Below, piece after piece: positions 34,301 through 47,716 of a DNA stretch of 64,000 bases. The DNA is from Hydractinia symbiolongicarpus. Lineage: Eukaryota > Cnidaria > Hydrozoa > Anthoathecata > Hydractiniidae. Under the pieces are notes generated by a model. The model ran no database searches. It was not told the origin of the DNA and saw nothing but the letters and a program-made list of their open reading frames with translations. A program made the translations under genes and the position numbers. How positions within the stretch are numbered: position 1 is the first letter of the stretch; each line of letters begins with the position of its first letter. The stretch lies in assembly GCF_029227915.1 (NCBI RefSeq), contig NC_079880.1, forward strand, positions 20,584,501-20,648,500. Reading direction: 5' to 3'.

Positions 34301-37300
34301 AGAAACTTTCTTCCAAGGTTACTTTTTGCTTACGACAGTAATTCGCTAAATGGGAGGTTTAAAGGAATAACCGCAGTACGTTTTAACAGCAATAAAATAC
34401 GGTGCGAAACACATAAGCATTCACAGAAAACTTTGAAGGAAATATTCATAAGGGTTTAATTCAAGCTTAGCTTAAGGTACGTATGACATGAACATAATTT
34501 ATTGATAAACTTAAAACATGATAAATCTCAATATTTCGTTGTTCCCTCTTTTACTAGAATTTTGTTAACGTTTTTGGTGGTCTTTGGGGTTTGGGGTGAT
34601 GAGAAAGCATTTTGGGATCGGGCGACATGAAGGTAATTTTGAAAATATATAAAAATAAAAATACACAGGATATACCTCAAATACTGAATGATCATAAATA
34701 CTTGTCAGATAAAAACTAAAAAAGAGAAAAAACAATCTTAATAGGCTGATGATACAATAAAAACACCCAGTAAACACCATAACAGTAAAGTTATGGTTTC
34801 AATTTTAATAGTGTTCTTCATAAGAATGTGACTTATAAAAAACTTTACCTCAGTTGTAGGTTCTCTAAGCCCGCATCTTCCAATTCGCCTGTTGCTCTTT
34901 GATGGATATCACGCTGTGTTTCTAGGTAATAAATATGTTAAACGTGAATGCTTACTTTGACCCATTAAAATTAAGGTGGGGGTTGTGGGGTCATAGTAAA
35001 AGGCATATATATTTATTAAGAAATCAAAGTAAAATGTATTTTGTAGTCTTAATTAATGCTTTTAAAGTCGTACTTTCAGGAAAGTTGATTGATTTCTATA
35101 TACGATTTACCCCAGTTGAGTTTTAATATATAGTTCTTATATATCTTTTGAAGTATTTTTAATGCTCTATTTAAAGAAATAAAGGAAACACAGAAATTTG
35201 AAATTTCATTTTTTTGCTGATTGTAAAAACGATGATGTTACGCAGAAACCACACACATGTTGAAAACAAACGCCATCTAGTATTTCTTTTCTTCTGACCT
35301 TTCAGAAAACTTGACCTTTCAAACAATTCCTTCTAGCAAGTCTCTGCACACAAAGGACATGTGGTCTTCACTATTATTTTGACTCGTCAAAGTTGCACGA
35401 GGATAAAACAGTTATGATTTGATGTTTTATTCTAAACTTAATCTGTAAGTATTTTTAATCAGAGTCATTTAAGATCATTGAAAATTGTGTAAAAGTTGGG
35501 TATCCTATTCACTGGCTTAATCATAGTCAAAATATCACAACTGGAATCTACCAGCATTGAATCACATACCTATTTTGTGATCATCTGTCAACCCATCCAC
35601 TTTGTGAATAAACACTTCAAATTTTATATTAGGATTTACCTAAACAAATCAACATTTAAAATAAAGCAAAACAAACAAACAGAAAAGGTACAAAAACGAA
35701 TTACTAAAGGTTTTTACTTTGTATGCTCGTGTAACCGTTTGATGAAGTTTAGTGAGTGCGTCCATGTAGTCATCCTAAAAAATAATATAAATTACAATCA
35801 CTTTTTTTTCTTAATTTTGGGAACAGAAATCTTGTCTCATTAGTAAAAATGTTGGAGGATATGTTTTGCTATGTGGCATCACTTATAGGAAAAGCAGCCG
35901 TTCAATTTCAGTAATAATTTACTTCGGTAGTTCTTTGGCAGAAAGAATGCCGGAGACAATAGTCAAAAGCACTAACTAACAGGTTTCAACATTCATTAGC
36001 TGATCATGTTGTCTTCCTTCACATGTTGATCTTGTTTAAGATAATCATTTGGGCATTGAGACAGTAATGCTTTTGTATTCTTTGTTGGTTGTTGATAGTA
36101 AAAAACTTGTATTAGGGTGATCTTTGTTTTGTGCAAATAATTGTAGTAATAAAAAAAATTACCCTATGACACTATAATAATCAAAGTGGATCTCTTGTTA
36201 TTGCTAACACTTTAAAAATTTATTTGGCGATTGCCAAGTGCCAAATTGAAATCCAAAGTTTATCCTGTTTATCCTAACATTAATGTTGTGGCATAAGTCA
36301 CAATATTTACATACAATTGTTGGTGCTAAGTTTCCTGTATTTGGTAACTAACCAAATGTACTGCCCGCTAAACTGAGCCTAACAAATTAAAATATGAAAC
36401 ATGAACAGAGTTTTAAAAACAAAACCGTTAAATGTACCTGTGCATCAATCACAAACACAAGTGATCCACAACCACTGAAAATTTGATCCGAGTCAAAATC
36501 ATGACCGAAAAAATCTATTTGTCCAGGAAAGTCCCATATCTAAAGAGAAAAATAATAGACAATGCTACAAGAAGCGGGGTTTAGATAAAGTCCAGTCCTT
36601 TGGACATGATTGACCAAGTCAATCTCTCACATACTTGTTTTTTGCTTTGGATTGAATTGGAACAGAAAAAATATTTATTAATTTTAATTTTCACTATTGC
36701 TTTGAAATAAAAATCAATTTTTTTTATGAACTTAATTGGTTATTCTCCTCAGATTATATGTTTCCATCTAAAAACATCTGAAAAAGTTGAATTCAATTCA
36801 ACTTATACTTTGAATGGAAAAGACCAGAAAATTTTCAAGTCACATGTTTACAAAAAAATGTCTTCTCTCATGCACTGGAAAATTTCTGATCTGATCAAAT
36901 CAGTTCTGAGTCAAAAAATTTGTAAAATGAAAATTTTCCTTTACACTTTGTAAGAAAGTGAAACGAATAGTTTAAAATGAAAGTTAAAATATTCTCCATT
37001 CCTTGGATGACTGACAACATTTTGTAATAGATGCACATGTTAAAAACAGAAATAAATTATTCAGTTTCGTCATCTTTCAGCAAATTTGCGTGAAAATAAA
37101 AGATTTGGTGTTTGCCCCTTGGATTTAAAAAACCTGCACTTTACTTAATGAGTGAAGATCCATTAAATGGAAAATACATGTACTCACCCTAAATTGAACA
37201 AAAGAACTATTTGAGATATCATCTTTGACAATTTTATTGGTGCTTTCAAGAAACAATGTTTCATTTGGTGACATTTTATGAAAAACAACTTTTAATATCG

Positions 37301-40300
37301 ATGATTTTCCACTCCTAAGATAAAGCATTACAAATTATAAAAAGCTTTTTCTAAACATCACAACATAAAATAACAGTTATAATTATAATATGAAGATTTT
37401 CACCTGCGTAATCCCATGAGGAGAATTTTTGGTTTTTGTTCATCTGTATGACTATTTAGGTCTTCTCGATCTTCTGAATAACTACAAAAGAAGTCATAGA
37501 ATCTTTGCTCTTATATAAAAACAAAGACATTATTATTCCACCTTGCAAAGAATAGCATTTGTGAAGACGATGAATGCTTTTTGTTATATACATTTGTAAA
37601 CATACCCAAATTCTTTTGGAAAAGAACCAACCACACTGTAACTACCACTGTTACCAAAGTTCTCATCATCATCGTAGGACTATTAAAAAAGAAATGTTGT
37701 CATTTCAAATTTTGTATTTTAGTAAACTTTATTTGACTGGTTACATTAGGAAAAGATACAAGAACCACAACGCAATCTACTTATATAAACCAACCAAATT
37801 CGAACAAAGAAATAATAACAAACAAGAAAGGAAATTCACATTTAAAAAATAAATAATATAATTAAATCCACCAACACAGAACCTAAATTAGCAGTGTGAA
37901 TACGCCTTAAATAACTGTAGTTTAAATTTAGAATTATTAAAGTTTGATGGTGTTTTTTATAAATTAAATATATAAGTTTGTCTGGCCAAAGTGTCAACTT
38001 TTCTTGACATCAAAATAATGAACTTCCGTTTAAATTTCTAAAAAGACTACTCTAAACTGTTGTTTCCAATCTGGAATTCTTTTGATTCACTGCATAAGCA
38101 CTCTATTTTCTTTAACATGGAATATGACTTGTTTTTTCTCTAATACAGAGATGCAAATCAAATATACACCAATAGCTACCAACTATAACCAAGACCTAAT
38201 TACTACAATAAAAAACAGGTGTTCTATGTCTGTGTTTTCCAAGAGAAATCAACTTTGACAAAAGATGACAGAATATATATTCCACAAAACCTTGCTCCCA
38301 GTTTAACAAAGAGATAAATCTTTAAATGATGATAATAAAAAAGGTTCACAATCTTAATTTCTTCTGGTTTTGCAACTGCAATAAATTTTTCAATTATTGA
38401 ACAAATGTCTAGTTTCAAAGTGCTAAATATTCAAATATTAAGATAACTGATTGACTATTGTATAGATTAGAAAACTAATTTTAATTATTGGAAACAACTA
38501 ATGTTTGGGTTACCAGTTGGACAGCAGTAAGTTAAAATTAAAATTGATTTCATTTTCTTGCTAATTTTCTCTGTTCACTGGCAACACTTACAAATTATGG
38601 CACCGCAGATGAGTGTTTATATATACCTCTTGCACTTTTTGCAGAAGACCAGGGTTCGATTCCCTCTGGCAGCGATTCAATATGGGCAAGTAAATGTTAC
38701 CATAGCCCTGGGCTTATCAAAGCCACGTGATGAAAATTGGGGAGATGGCGCACTATGTGGGACGTTGGATGTTGCAGGGAGTTATCTTGTAGAGCGCAGA
38801 CACCAATTGGATCTGCGTAGCTCAAAATGAGCATTAAATACCCTAGGATTTCTCATTGAGGCCATGGCCCATGCTGGAAATAATAGAGAGGGTATGTTCC
38901 TTCATATTGTAAGGCTAGCCATGTGAAATATGCACATCTTTCTCTCACTAGATGGCTATGTCATGATATCCTGAGTCTTAAGCCTAGCCCAAGCCTATTA
39001 CCAATTTCACCTGTACCAAAATTTGTGCACTTTACAGAAGAGACACCCTAAACATTGCTGGGGTAGGTCAATGATAAAATTTTTTTGGTGTGGTAGGGGT
39101 ATGGCATTTTTATCTATTGTTTTTTCTGTAATCATTTCAGAATTTTTTTTCACCGCATATGCCCTCCTCCACAAATACTCTTTGTTAATTTGTGGATCTT
39201 TCATTGAATAAAATACATCACAGAATTGAGACGGAAATCAAGGAACTAGGACATTTCAGCAGATTCTTAATTTGCTCGATCCTATACAAACACCTGCCTT
39301 TTTTTCCTGCGTTTTTGCAAATTGTTTTTAGGGTAGCTTATTGTCAAAACTATGAAGTCCAACACCATTTCTTCATGAAAAACAATAGTATATCATGCTG
39401 TACCAAGTGGAACACTTATTACACAGTATATACTAAACATAGTATGTAGCAAGTGTTTAAAGCAAGATTGACATGTCTTGCTGTCACTAAACAATGCAAA
39501 ATCAATGGTCAAGTTTGCTAGCTAGCATAAAATGGTATATACAATTTCGCGACTTTTTTACAAAAAAAAAATAGTATATATATATCTTGCGCTTTGCGTT
39601 GCACCACCTTGTTGTGGGTTATTTTGGAGATTAAACATAGCCGGACACCAACAATTAACAATAAAGTTAAATCCCAACCGCCTGCGTATCACAAATAGCT
39701 TGGAAAAATGGAACCCGGAATGGTACAATTTTGCCAGCTAGGTTTTTTAACTGTGAAAAAGAAAAAAGATATTCTGGATAATCTATGTAACTCAGCTTAA
39801 TACTTCTTCTTTAAGTTTCTTGTGATGTGCCTTGGTAAAAAATTTGGGTTTACAAGATCTATAAAAAGTCTGGTGAATTTGTGCCACAGTCCCCAGGTAA
39901 AAAAAGAGCAGCGAAACAGAAGGCTGAGAAAGATATGGTGCAGCCATTCATGGAAGTTTGTTTCTCTTATCCAAACCTTGTATCTTAGTACAGATGAATT
40001 CATAAAAGAGCCGTAAATCAATAAAAGTGAGTGTTAACGCTTCACTGTGGCATGAACAAAATTTATTTCTTCCTGGCGAAATTGTACCTATGGCAGTTAG
40101 GGACAACTGCAAATTAGACTATTCCTCCTAAAGAGGCTATGATAGACAAATTAGGCGAAATTTATCTCCTAACTAGGCTATTGGCACTAAATTTGCTTAT
40201 TACAGCTTCTGGTTTGTAGTCGCACTGATCTTTAAGGTTAAAGATAGATATATAGATAGATGTATGCTAATGCGGTCTTTGTTGTTTTACAATAGAAGTT

Positions 40301-41218
40301 GTCTATCGTGGACACCACTGTGTAATTTTTTACAGGTGTAACAGGTATTTATCAGCAACAAAGACTAAAAATGAAAAATATAAAAAATTATGTAATAAAA
40401 GTCAAGTAATAATTATACAAAATTTTGCTGTTTTGAGTGTCACATAGCCATTTTCCGGCAATCTAGGGACCTTAAAACCCAAAATTTTTCCTTCAGAAAA
40501 AACAATGGTGGTGCCTTACGGAATGACTAACCTAAGCAAAAGTTGGGTATAAGAAAATGATAGTCCCAAAAAAACTCTGGATACGTCACTGGCTAGCCTT
40601 ACTAATATTGAGTGATATACCCTGTCTATTATTTCCAGGAGGGGCCATGGCTTAGATCATTTAGATCATGGCCTAGAGCATTTAATGCTCACTTTAAGCT
40701 ATGCAGACCCAATTAGGACCCGCACTCTACTAGACAACTCTCAGCAACATACAACGGCCCACAAAGTGTGCCATCTTCCCACTTTCCCTCACATGGCTTG
40801 GGTTAACCCCAGGCTATGGTAACATTCACTCGTTTTCTTTGATTCCAAGATTGGCTAGCTAGGTCTCATATTTTCGTTGCTTAGTATTGTTTTCTGGTTT
40901 TAAATTATTTTATTGTCCCTTGTTACTGAGTTACTGATTTCCATTAATAATAACAATATTTAATTAATTTGTACTGGATAACACCAGCTTTTATTCTTTT
41001 TGCTGTCCTTTCTTGCATTTTGGCCAGTTCTAATTTGTGTATGAATAAATGCTCTTTTTTGTACGAAAATTTTTGTGTATAGATAAGTAGATAAGTGGTG
41101 GGTCATTGTGAAAAGAAGATCATAAGAATGCTAAGAAGGCTTACAAATGCTAACTGTTTACAAATAAACCAGGAACTAGAAAAGAAATGTGTACTGGCCA
41201 CAAAAAACTTACCGCCAT
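31382..41218 (-). CDS. RRAGC: RagC/RagD-type GTPase (16 exons, 378 aa)
   Basis: Exons in transcript order: 41213-41218, 37606-37679, 37404-37481, 37188-37314, 36438-36539, 35718-35774, 35570-35639, 34849-34921, 34676-34715, 34091-34165, 33846-33910, 33325-33402, 32870-32968, 32699-32748, 32384-32430, 31382-31477. All junctions are GT-AG and the phases close on 378 residues (human RagC has 399). Visible landmarks are FPKEFGY, the P-loop GLRRSGKSS (about 50-58), IWDFPGQ (switch II, 96-102), HKVD (160-163, the Rag-type base-recognition motif), [11 protein letters not shown], the roadblock-like C-terminal half ([15 protein letters not shown]) and [14 protein letters not shown]. RagC/D pairs with RagA/B on the lysosome, held by Ragulator, and signals amino acids to mTORC1. 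The tiny first exon (Met-Ala, in AAAGATGGCG) is inferred from phase and start context, so it is less certain than the rest. RagC and RagD cannot be separated here and may be a single pre-duplication gene. Confidence 0.95.
31632..32125 (+). repeat. tRNA-like promoter fragments in the last RagC/D intron
   Basis: An A-box-like TGGCTAAGTTGGCTAAGGCG at 31638-31657 and, separately, a B-box-like GTCGTGGGTTCAAATTCCCC at 32096-32115. They look like two truncated SINE heads; the distance is too large for one element. Confidence 0.4.
32780..32865. repeat. Degenerate (GACA)n microsatellite
   Basis: GACAGACACACAGAC-type repeats interrupted by ACGTACGC segments, in the RagC/D intron between exons 13 and 14. 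Confidence 0.7.
33440..33701 (-). repeat. SINE family B with tRNA-Thr-like head
   Basis: Reading on the minus strand from 33701: an A-box-like TAGTGTTAGCGCATTCGG, an anticodon-like CTTGTAATC, then B-box GGTTCGAGCCC. The body contains GCCATCTACTGACCG and GGTAGGCAAGCAA, shared with the copy at 46650-46815. It lies in a RagC/D intron. Confidence 0.7.
38640..38942 (+). repeat. SINE family A, copy lacking most of the head
   Basis: Starts near the B box (CAGGGTTCGATTCCCTC) and runs through GGGCAAGTAAATGTTACCAT, GTTGGATGTTGCAGGGAGTT and the 3' end GTAAGGCTAGCCATGTGAA. Inside RagC/D intron 1. Confidence 0.85.
40590..40868 (-). repeat. SINE family A, minus-strand copy
   Basis: Contains GGCTAGCC, CCCTGTCTATTATTTCCAGG, GCACTCTACTAGACAACTC and ATGGTAACATTCACTCG in the same order as the complete copy at 49914-50285 (same orientation). 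The head is lost. Inside RagC/D intron 1. Confidence 0.85.
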
Positions 41219-41304
41219 CTTTGCTCTATCATGTGATTGTTGTTGTTGTTTTTTTTGTCTTGAAGTATGATCATTACTTTGAAAATAAAGACCACGGCCC
41301 CACG

Positions 41305-41310
41305 CACGTG
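41305..41310. promoter_or_regulatory. CACGTG E-box (CLEAR-like), 87 bp upstream of RagC/D start
   Basis: On the minus strand it reads TCACGTGCG. The CLEAR element bound by MiT/TFE factors is GTCACGTGAC, so the core and one flank fit. In vertebrates RRAGC and RRAGD are MiT/TFE targets; that this site works the same way here is inference. Confidence 0.45.
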
Positions 41311-42316
41311 ATAAGAAAACGGTTGGAAAAAAGGGAAGACCTTACCTATGGGTTTTTGAGAAACTTGCTTTTGCGTATCAGTTGTCCTAACGTGCAATTG
41401 CGGAATATATTTTTGCTGATGTTAAAAGATTAATAATTTTATTAGAGGTAAGTATTTTATTAAACAGAAATAAAGGTATTTTCAAATGAGCATTAACAAA
41501 AAACTCAATGCGCTACAGGATATCGAAGCTGCCACTAGATCAGCAGGCCCATTCCAAAAAAATCTGATAGCTTGCATTTTCCCTACAAACCTCTCACCTT
41601 CTTTAAAAAGTAAGAAACCTGTTTTCAGGGTTGGACATTTCGGTGTTTTTGAAGATGAGTTGTTAGCCGTCAAGTTCATGCAATCAATAAATCAATAAAT
41701 CGTTAAACATACATGTGCATAGTGTGCAACCTTAAACTTTATTCAATTGCAAAATTACAATAGACCTTTTCCAAATTCCCTAATTATGCAAAACTCAATT
41801 AAAGAAGTTAATACTAAAAATGGCTCATATCCCTAAGTTCCTTAGCAAGGGGTAGAACAATTTGCCTAATTTCGTAAATAATTTTATTCGCTAAGTGCCT
41901 CAATTCCGAGCTGAAAGTTACGGTCAAACCCTTCATATAGCCGAGTTTCCTAACAATAACCTCATTTTCAAAATAATTATTTTCTTTAAATCTAAATAAA
42001 ATCCAACCAGAATATTATATTGCTCTGAAAACTTCAATTTCATAGTGATAATTTAACATTCTATCTGAGTATTCTTATTTGAAGAGCACAGAACCATTAA
42101 AAAAATTTGGATGACGTCATAATTATTATAATTTATGAAATTCGGGAAAGGTGTATTGCTTTGTTTATTCAAGATCTAAGACGACCTCATTTTAAGAGCC
42201 TAATGCCCGAAATATCGCCGTCCTTACTTCAGAAAAGAAACAAAACGTCCTAGGAACTTTAAGCTTATAAAAGCAAGACAAAAACAGCTTTTATGAGCAA
42301 GAATATATTTTTCCAT

Positions 42317-42322
42317 TTTATT
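42317..42322 (-). terminator. AATAAA polyadenylation signal of GLOD4
   Basis: A canonical AATAAA on the minus strand, 68 bases after the GLOD4 stop codon. Confidence 0.6.
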
Positions 42323-42389
42323 ATAATTATCATTTTTATATTCGTTATAAAATTTTAAATTTACAAATTATCAAGTATTTCTTTCCCAA

Positions 42390-45300
42390 TCATTTCATCC
42401 GTTCCTCTCTTTGCTTTCTTTTTTCGAACCATTCGTCACTTCTATCGGCTTCTATGGCCTAATAAACAAAATAACATTCTAAATAATACGCGTTAAGACA
42501 TGATAACAACAACATGCGGACTATGGTGTTCTACCCTATACAAAGTAGTGTTACGTCGCAAAGAAAACCACTTAAAGAACGAATACAGAGTTCCTGTAGA
42601 AAAATAGTTCTAAACTGCTTGATTTGAACTAACAGCTAGCATATAGAAATTTCATATCACTCGTAAAGACTACTCGTTAGCCTGTGAAACAGTCAATGAG
42701 AATTCGCCTGTCGCTACTGGCGGCTACCATTTTGGCTCAGAGAGCCAAAAGGGCATTTACAACTTTTCTGAGCAAGTAAGTGCTGTAGTCGTACATCACA
42801 GCTTTTTTAAAAATTTTAAGCTGTGGATGTCAGTCTTAAATTATGCGAAACTAAATTAGGCAAAATTTAAAACATTGATACTTTATTTTTTTCTTGATAA
42901 CACCATATTGCAAAATTTATATAGAAGGACGACTTACCTTTGTCAATAGATCGTCACCCTTTGGATCAACTTTGGATAGTGCAGAAAATCCTTCTTCGCC
43001 GACAAAACAAATTTCATGTCCATCCTGAAATTTCAGATAGTTAAAACTGATCTAAGGATTCAAAACAAATGAAGTTACGCGCATGCGCGGATTTTGATTT
43101 TAGTATGCTACAAGATACAAGAAGGAAAAAGATAGAGCTTCCTCTAAGTTTTTTAAAGCCAAAATTAAAGAATTAGGAGTATTGAGGAGAAGAAACGATG
43201 TTTGTTATGTTTTGTATTTGAAATCTACAAAATTTACCCAATTATTGCTATTTGCTATTGGAAATTTTACTACGTGTAATGTACCCTATAAGGACTAATC
43301 AAAAAGATATTAAAATTAAAAATAAAAAATGAGAAGATTTTTGAGGTACTCGCAAGAAAAAGAAAGTTCTGTTCTTGATCAAAAAAAATAAATTAGATTT
43401 AGAAATATACTTTAGAGAAATATGTTTTAGAGGGAGGTTTTTTAAAATAAAGAAGTATTGAGGGAAATTTTTAAAGCGAGGGAAAGGAGCTTTAAAGAGG
43501 CTTGGCAACCCTGAATTCAAGAATAAAATAAATAATTCATCAACATCAAATTATTTATATCGGCACATGAAGTAGTCAACAGTTAAAAATTTTTTTTATA
43601 AGCAACCCTGTTCAGAAATTTGATCCAAAATGTTCAGGCCTCAGAGCGAGCCAAAAATTAGGCAAATTAGTTAGCAAACATTAGACCTCATATCTGTCTC
43701 CTGAACACTGTCTGAGCTGAGCAACTTGCTCTCTACACCTAACAATGTTAACCCTGACCGTAAAAGTGAGGTTGCTTATAAGCGTGGGAATAACTTAACT
43801 GTTTTGGTGAACGACAGCAGAACTGGTAATTAATCGGCTTTGGACTCGTTCTGTACAATACTTTTCTTCACTTAAAACCTTGTTTAAACCTCAATTTCTT
43901 ATCTTCGTTACCTCAACATTATAATTTATAAATACCGAACTAACTTACTGGGTCAGCGAGAATAACAACTTCTACGGTGGCTTTACCAGGTGTGTCTAAA
44001 CTGATGTATGGTGTTAGAATTGTTTTCAAGTTTTCATTCATCTTCTTTTCGAGCGGTTTTAGCTCTTTACCAGGACAAGCAAAAGCGATACGACCAAATG
44101 CTTCCGCGTGATCGATTTTTTCACTCGATTGCACCAGTCTTAGCTTGCACTGAACAAAAATAAGATACTGCTACATAGATGAGATTAGTCAATAATTTAC
44201 AAACATTAAAAGAAGAAATGCATACCTGATCGTTCCCATAATCCATTGTGATCATATCTGATGATTCGCTTAGCAAATTCATGCCTAGTAAATTATTCCA
44301 GTATTCTAAAGAGACATTTGTTGATCATATTTACTCTATTATTCTTACTGTGAGATCAGCACCTCAAACTCAGAAGGGTTACTCCGGAAGGAGGGATAAT
44401 GTTTTTAAAAAAGCTGGTTCCACTGGGAAAATTCTAAAAGATTTTACAAAAGAACACCCTTTCAATACTTACGTGTTCCAAACTGGCGATTTTTTGTCAT
44501 TCTTACTGCCTAAAAATTATGACATCACACCTGCTGCTATATTTAGCCATTTTATACGTTATTGATCAATTTGACAAGACGTTTTATCCAAAGGATAATT
44601 TATCAAAACAGCTTTTTTTCTACATTTAGCCATTTCCTATTCTTGGTATTTTCGCCCTTTTTATTACTCTACCAAAATAATTGGTATTTACTGAAATACT
44701 CAGAGATTTCTGTTAATAAGAAAGGCTGCCAGACAAAAGAGAAAAACAACAAAGAGCGCACAATATAAAACTAATAACTGTTAAGATAAGACATCACCTT
44801 TCGATGTTTGAAGATTTGATACTCCAAGAGACACCATTGATACAGGGTCTATGATGAAATTATTAGTAACTTTTGTAAAGAATTCAAGTATTTATGCATC
44901 TATAAAGAAGCAAAAATCTGTTACTTTTGTGATTTAGGAATTTCAGTGGACGTTTTTTAGTGCTTTTCATATCATTTAGAACTCTAGCTACAATTAAATT
45001 GCAAATATTTATCTTCTCAAATATTAATTGAAAAAAAATCGATTCTCTTCATTTCTCAACTTTTGTACACAAAATTTCACCACTTAAATTAAAAATAAAA
45101 ATAGATGACAAATAAACAAAGACTTTACGCATCGAAACAATGCAGTAACATAAAAATGTCACCACCAAAAAACTTCTTTCCTTAGAATCATCTGTTCAAT
45201 CATGGAAAGCATAAAAAAGCACATAAAAACCCACAAGTATGCTATTTGTAAAAAAACATTCAGTAACTTAGGGACTTAGAAATCCTGGCTTGAAACCCAA

Positions 45301-47716
45301 CACAATTCCGACTTGTGTTAAAACTCGCCTTATGCAAATTCAGACTTGTGGGGTAAGTTTAAATTTGCTAGCACAAAAACAATGCTGAAACATAACGAAG
45401 GAAAAAAAGCATTTTTTTTCTAGAGGTTAGTTAAGTTGTCTGTTACGCTGATGCACACAGCTTTTTAAAGCTTAAATGAAAAATGTGTCAATTATTTTAA
45501 GCTTTACTTTTCTGTTTTTGTTTCAAAGTAAGGGCCAGCTAAAACAAACCTGCATTTACAAATAAATTTAAACATTGCTTACATCAAACAAATATTTCTG
45601 CAAAAATTACTTTTACTAAGTTTTATATTTCTTATATTGGAATCAGAAGTCATGGTACATTTAAGCATTGTCTGGAACTTTAAACATTGTATGTGCAAAG
45701 TGAAAAGAATTAGACTCTCAGAGCTTATTTTCATAGGACCCAACAGACTCACATAACATAATTGACGACACCTAAAAAGACTCGGAAAACAGATTTCAAG
45801 CATCAGAGTAATGTTAAGTAAAACACATACCACCAGTGCTGTTGATTGGGTGCACCCTAAATTTGTATCCATCAGGTGATAACAGCTCAATGGCTCCATC
45901 ATCTTGTTTTACGTAAGGATAATTACTTTCCGATATTCGTGATTTGATGTCATCCAAATTGATACTTAAACCCTGAAATACAAGTATTATCACTAAAATG
46001 GATCCTCTGATTGCAGGTTTAGTAAGAAAATGATCTGATTGAAAAGGGCTATAATTAAAATTCAGCTGACTATGAACTTCACTCTCTAAAAAACATAAAA
46101 AAAACCATCAAGTACACAGCCAATAGTAATAAAACTCATTAAAAATGATTTCTATCCATTATATACATCTAATTTTCTTAATAAAAAACAGGAAAACTGA
46201 CATCCCACTATTTTCAAACAGAAGTCCGTAAAAGGGAGAAAGTTTAGCACCTTCCAAATAACAGCCAAAACTAAACACTTTTTCTTCACTAAAAAATGAT
46301 TGTTTACAATTCCACAAACCTAAATACAGAGCCTCAAAAATGGTGAAAAAAAATAATACTTAAGCTTAATTGTATGGAGAAAAAAAGAATAAATAAGACC
46401 TACCAAAAAATCATTGCCCACTGCGTAATGTTTGATTCCATAATTGTAAGTTAACTCGATAACAAAGTGATCTTTCTCATCACCATACCCTATCATAGTT
46501 TTGCTCCATTTGCCATCATAAGGTCTAAAATCACAAATTGAAGACAAACCTTTTTATATATACTCTGTTTAATAAGTACGGGATATTAAGTCCCATTAAA
46601 AAAGATGATTTTGTAACTGAAGTAAAGATTAAAATAAAAATAGTATATATAAGTAAGATGGTGTAACAGTAGCTCTGTTAACATCCAATCAGGGTTGAAT
46701 CTCCACTCTGGTGCATTTTAAATGTAGTGTGGTCAGCACATTTGAAACCATCTACTGACCGGAAAGAGGCATTCGTGGTGGGCAAGCAATCAATGCTATA
46801 TGCATCCAGGTAATGTAATAATACATATAAACAAAATAAAACACTTCATACAGATAAGTTTGCAGCACATAATACAAAAAAAGCAAAATCTATAAAAAGC
46901 ATACCCATTACACGCTGCTTCGCATCCCTTTTCAAATTCTTCATGACGCAACACCTTAAGTGATCACAGTTTATGTTAGCAATAGTATGTACCATGTAAT
47001 TAAATAAGATGTATTTTGTATTTTACGTTGTATAAAGTTTATATATTTCATGAATGTAATTTTAACTTTGTAAGTCATTGTATACTGGTTCCCAGGTACA
47101 ACGAGAACAAAAACGTAAGAACAAAAAAGCATAATGCATGTCATAAATAAACAAATATGCTTTCAGAATTATTTACATTTCAAGATTTGTAGAATGCAAG
47201 TTAATACAACGTTATGTCATGTTCCAGGCAATATGTACCATAGTTGCAGTCAGAAAAAAAGGAATCAAGCACATCGAACTAATTTCTCCATTTCTTACCA
47301 ACTTTAAAGATATTTCTCTTAAAAATGATCAGATTTCCTAGGTCACCTAGTTTTAACAAAACAATTGCTTCAACATTCCTGATGAGTTTTTATTTGATAA
47401 GATTTATTTCTTAAATAAGCATACATAGAAGGCCAGTTTTCGTCAGTAAGCAGGGTGCTTTCGACACTACTGTTAAAATAATTAACCAATATATTTTTTG
47501 TGGTTTTCTATAATTTTTGTTTTGTTTGGTGGTCTCTAGTTATAGCCATTTCAAATATGATGTCAGTTATTGATATTATTGATTCTATATTCTATTGTTT
47601 ATTATATTCAAACAAAATAAACTTACTCTCATGCCCAATATATTCTTAAAGAAGTCTATATTCTTTTTTCTGTTACCAATTTTTAAAACAAAATGTAATG
47701 CTCTTCTTGTTGACAT
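42390..47716 (-). CDS. GLOD4: Glyoxalase domain-containing protein 4 (9 exons, 296 aa)
   Basis: Exons in transcript order: 47627-47716, 46905-46954, 46404-46524, 45831-45972, 44798-44848, 44226-44305, 43949-44149, 42938-43024, 42390-42458. All are GT-AG; phases close on 296 residues, against 298 for the human protein. The first exon encodes [13 protein letters not shown] and ends in LGMR. Later landmarks are [39 protein letters not shown], then the second half [42 protein letters not shown] and the SDEWF tail. It has two vicinal-oxygen-chelate (glyoxalase-fold) modules in tandem. Human GLOD4 has no settled enzymatic role, so lactoylglutathione lyase activity should not be assumed. There is no signal peptide. 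The neighbouring RagC/D gene is 1.2 kb downstream in the same orientation. Confidence 0.96.
46650..46815 (+). repeat. SINE family B, plus-strand copy
   Basis: A B-box-like GGGTTGAATCTCC and the shared body ACCATCTACTGACCGG and GTGGGCAAGCAA link it to the copy at 33440-33701. It lies in intron 2 of the GLOD4 gene. Confidence 0.6.

Larger units (their letters stand above)
41219..42389. other. RagC/D promoter side and gap to GLOD4
   Basis: The region right of 41218 should hold the RagC/D promoter (minus strand). Open frames at 41482-41698 occur on both strands with no family match. A TGACGTCA palindrome lies at 42112-42119. Confidence 0.4.

Noticed and set aside
38592-38615. GTAAGTG donor on the minus strand as the end of RagC/D exon 1
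   Set aside because: No ATG precedes it in a usable frame, whereas 41213-41218 gives a good start context and phase 0.
41482-41698. Overlapping open frames on both strands between RagC/D and GLOD4
   Set aside because: Neither has a recognisable domain; they overlap each other and lie in the presumed promoter region.
47270-47345. An FKVG-like peptide on the minus strand as the first exon of GLOD4
   Set aside because: No in-frame start and wrong phase; the exon at 47627-47716 fits sequence, phase and length.
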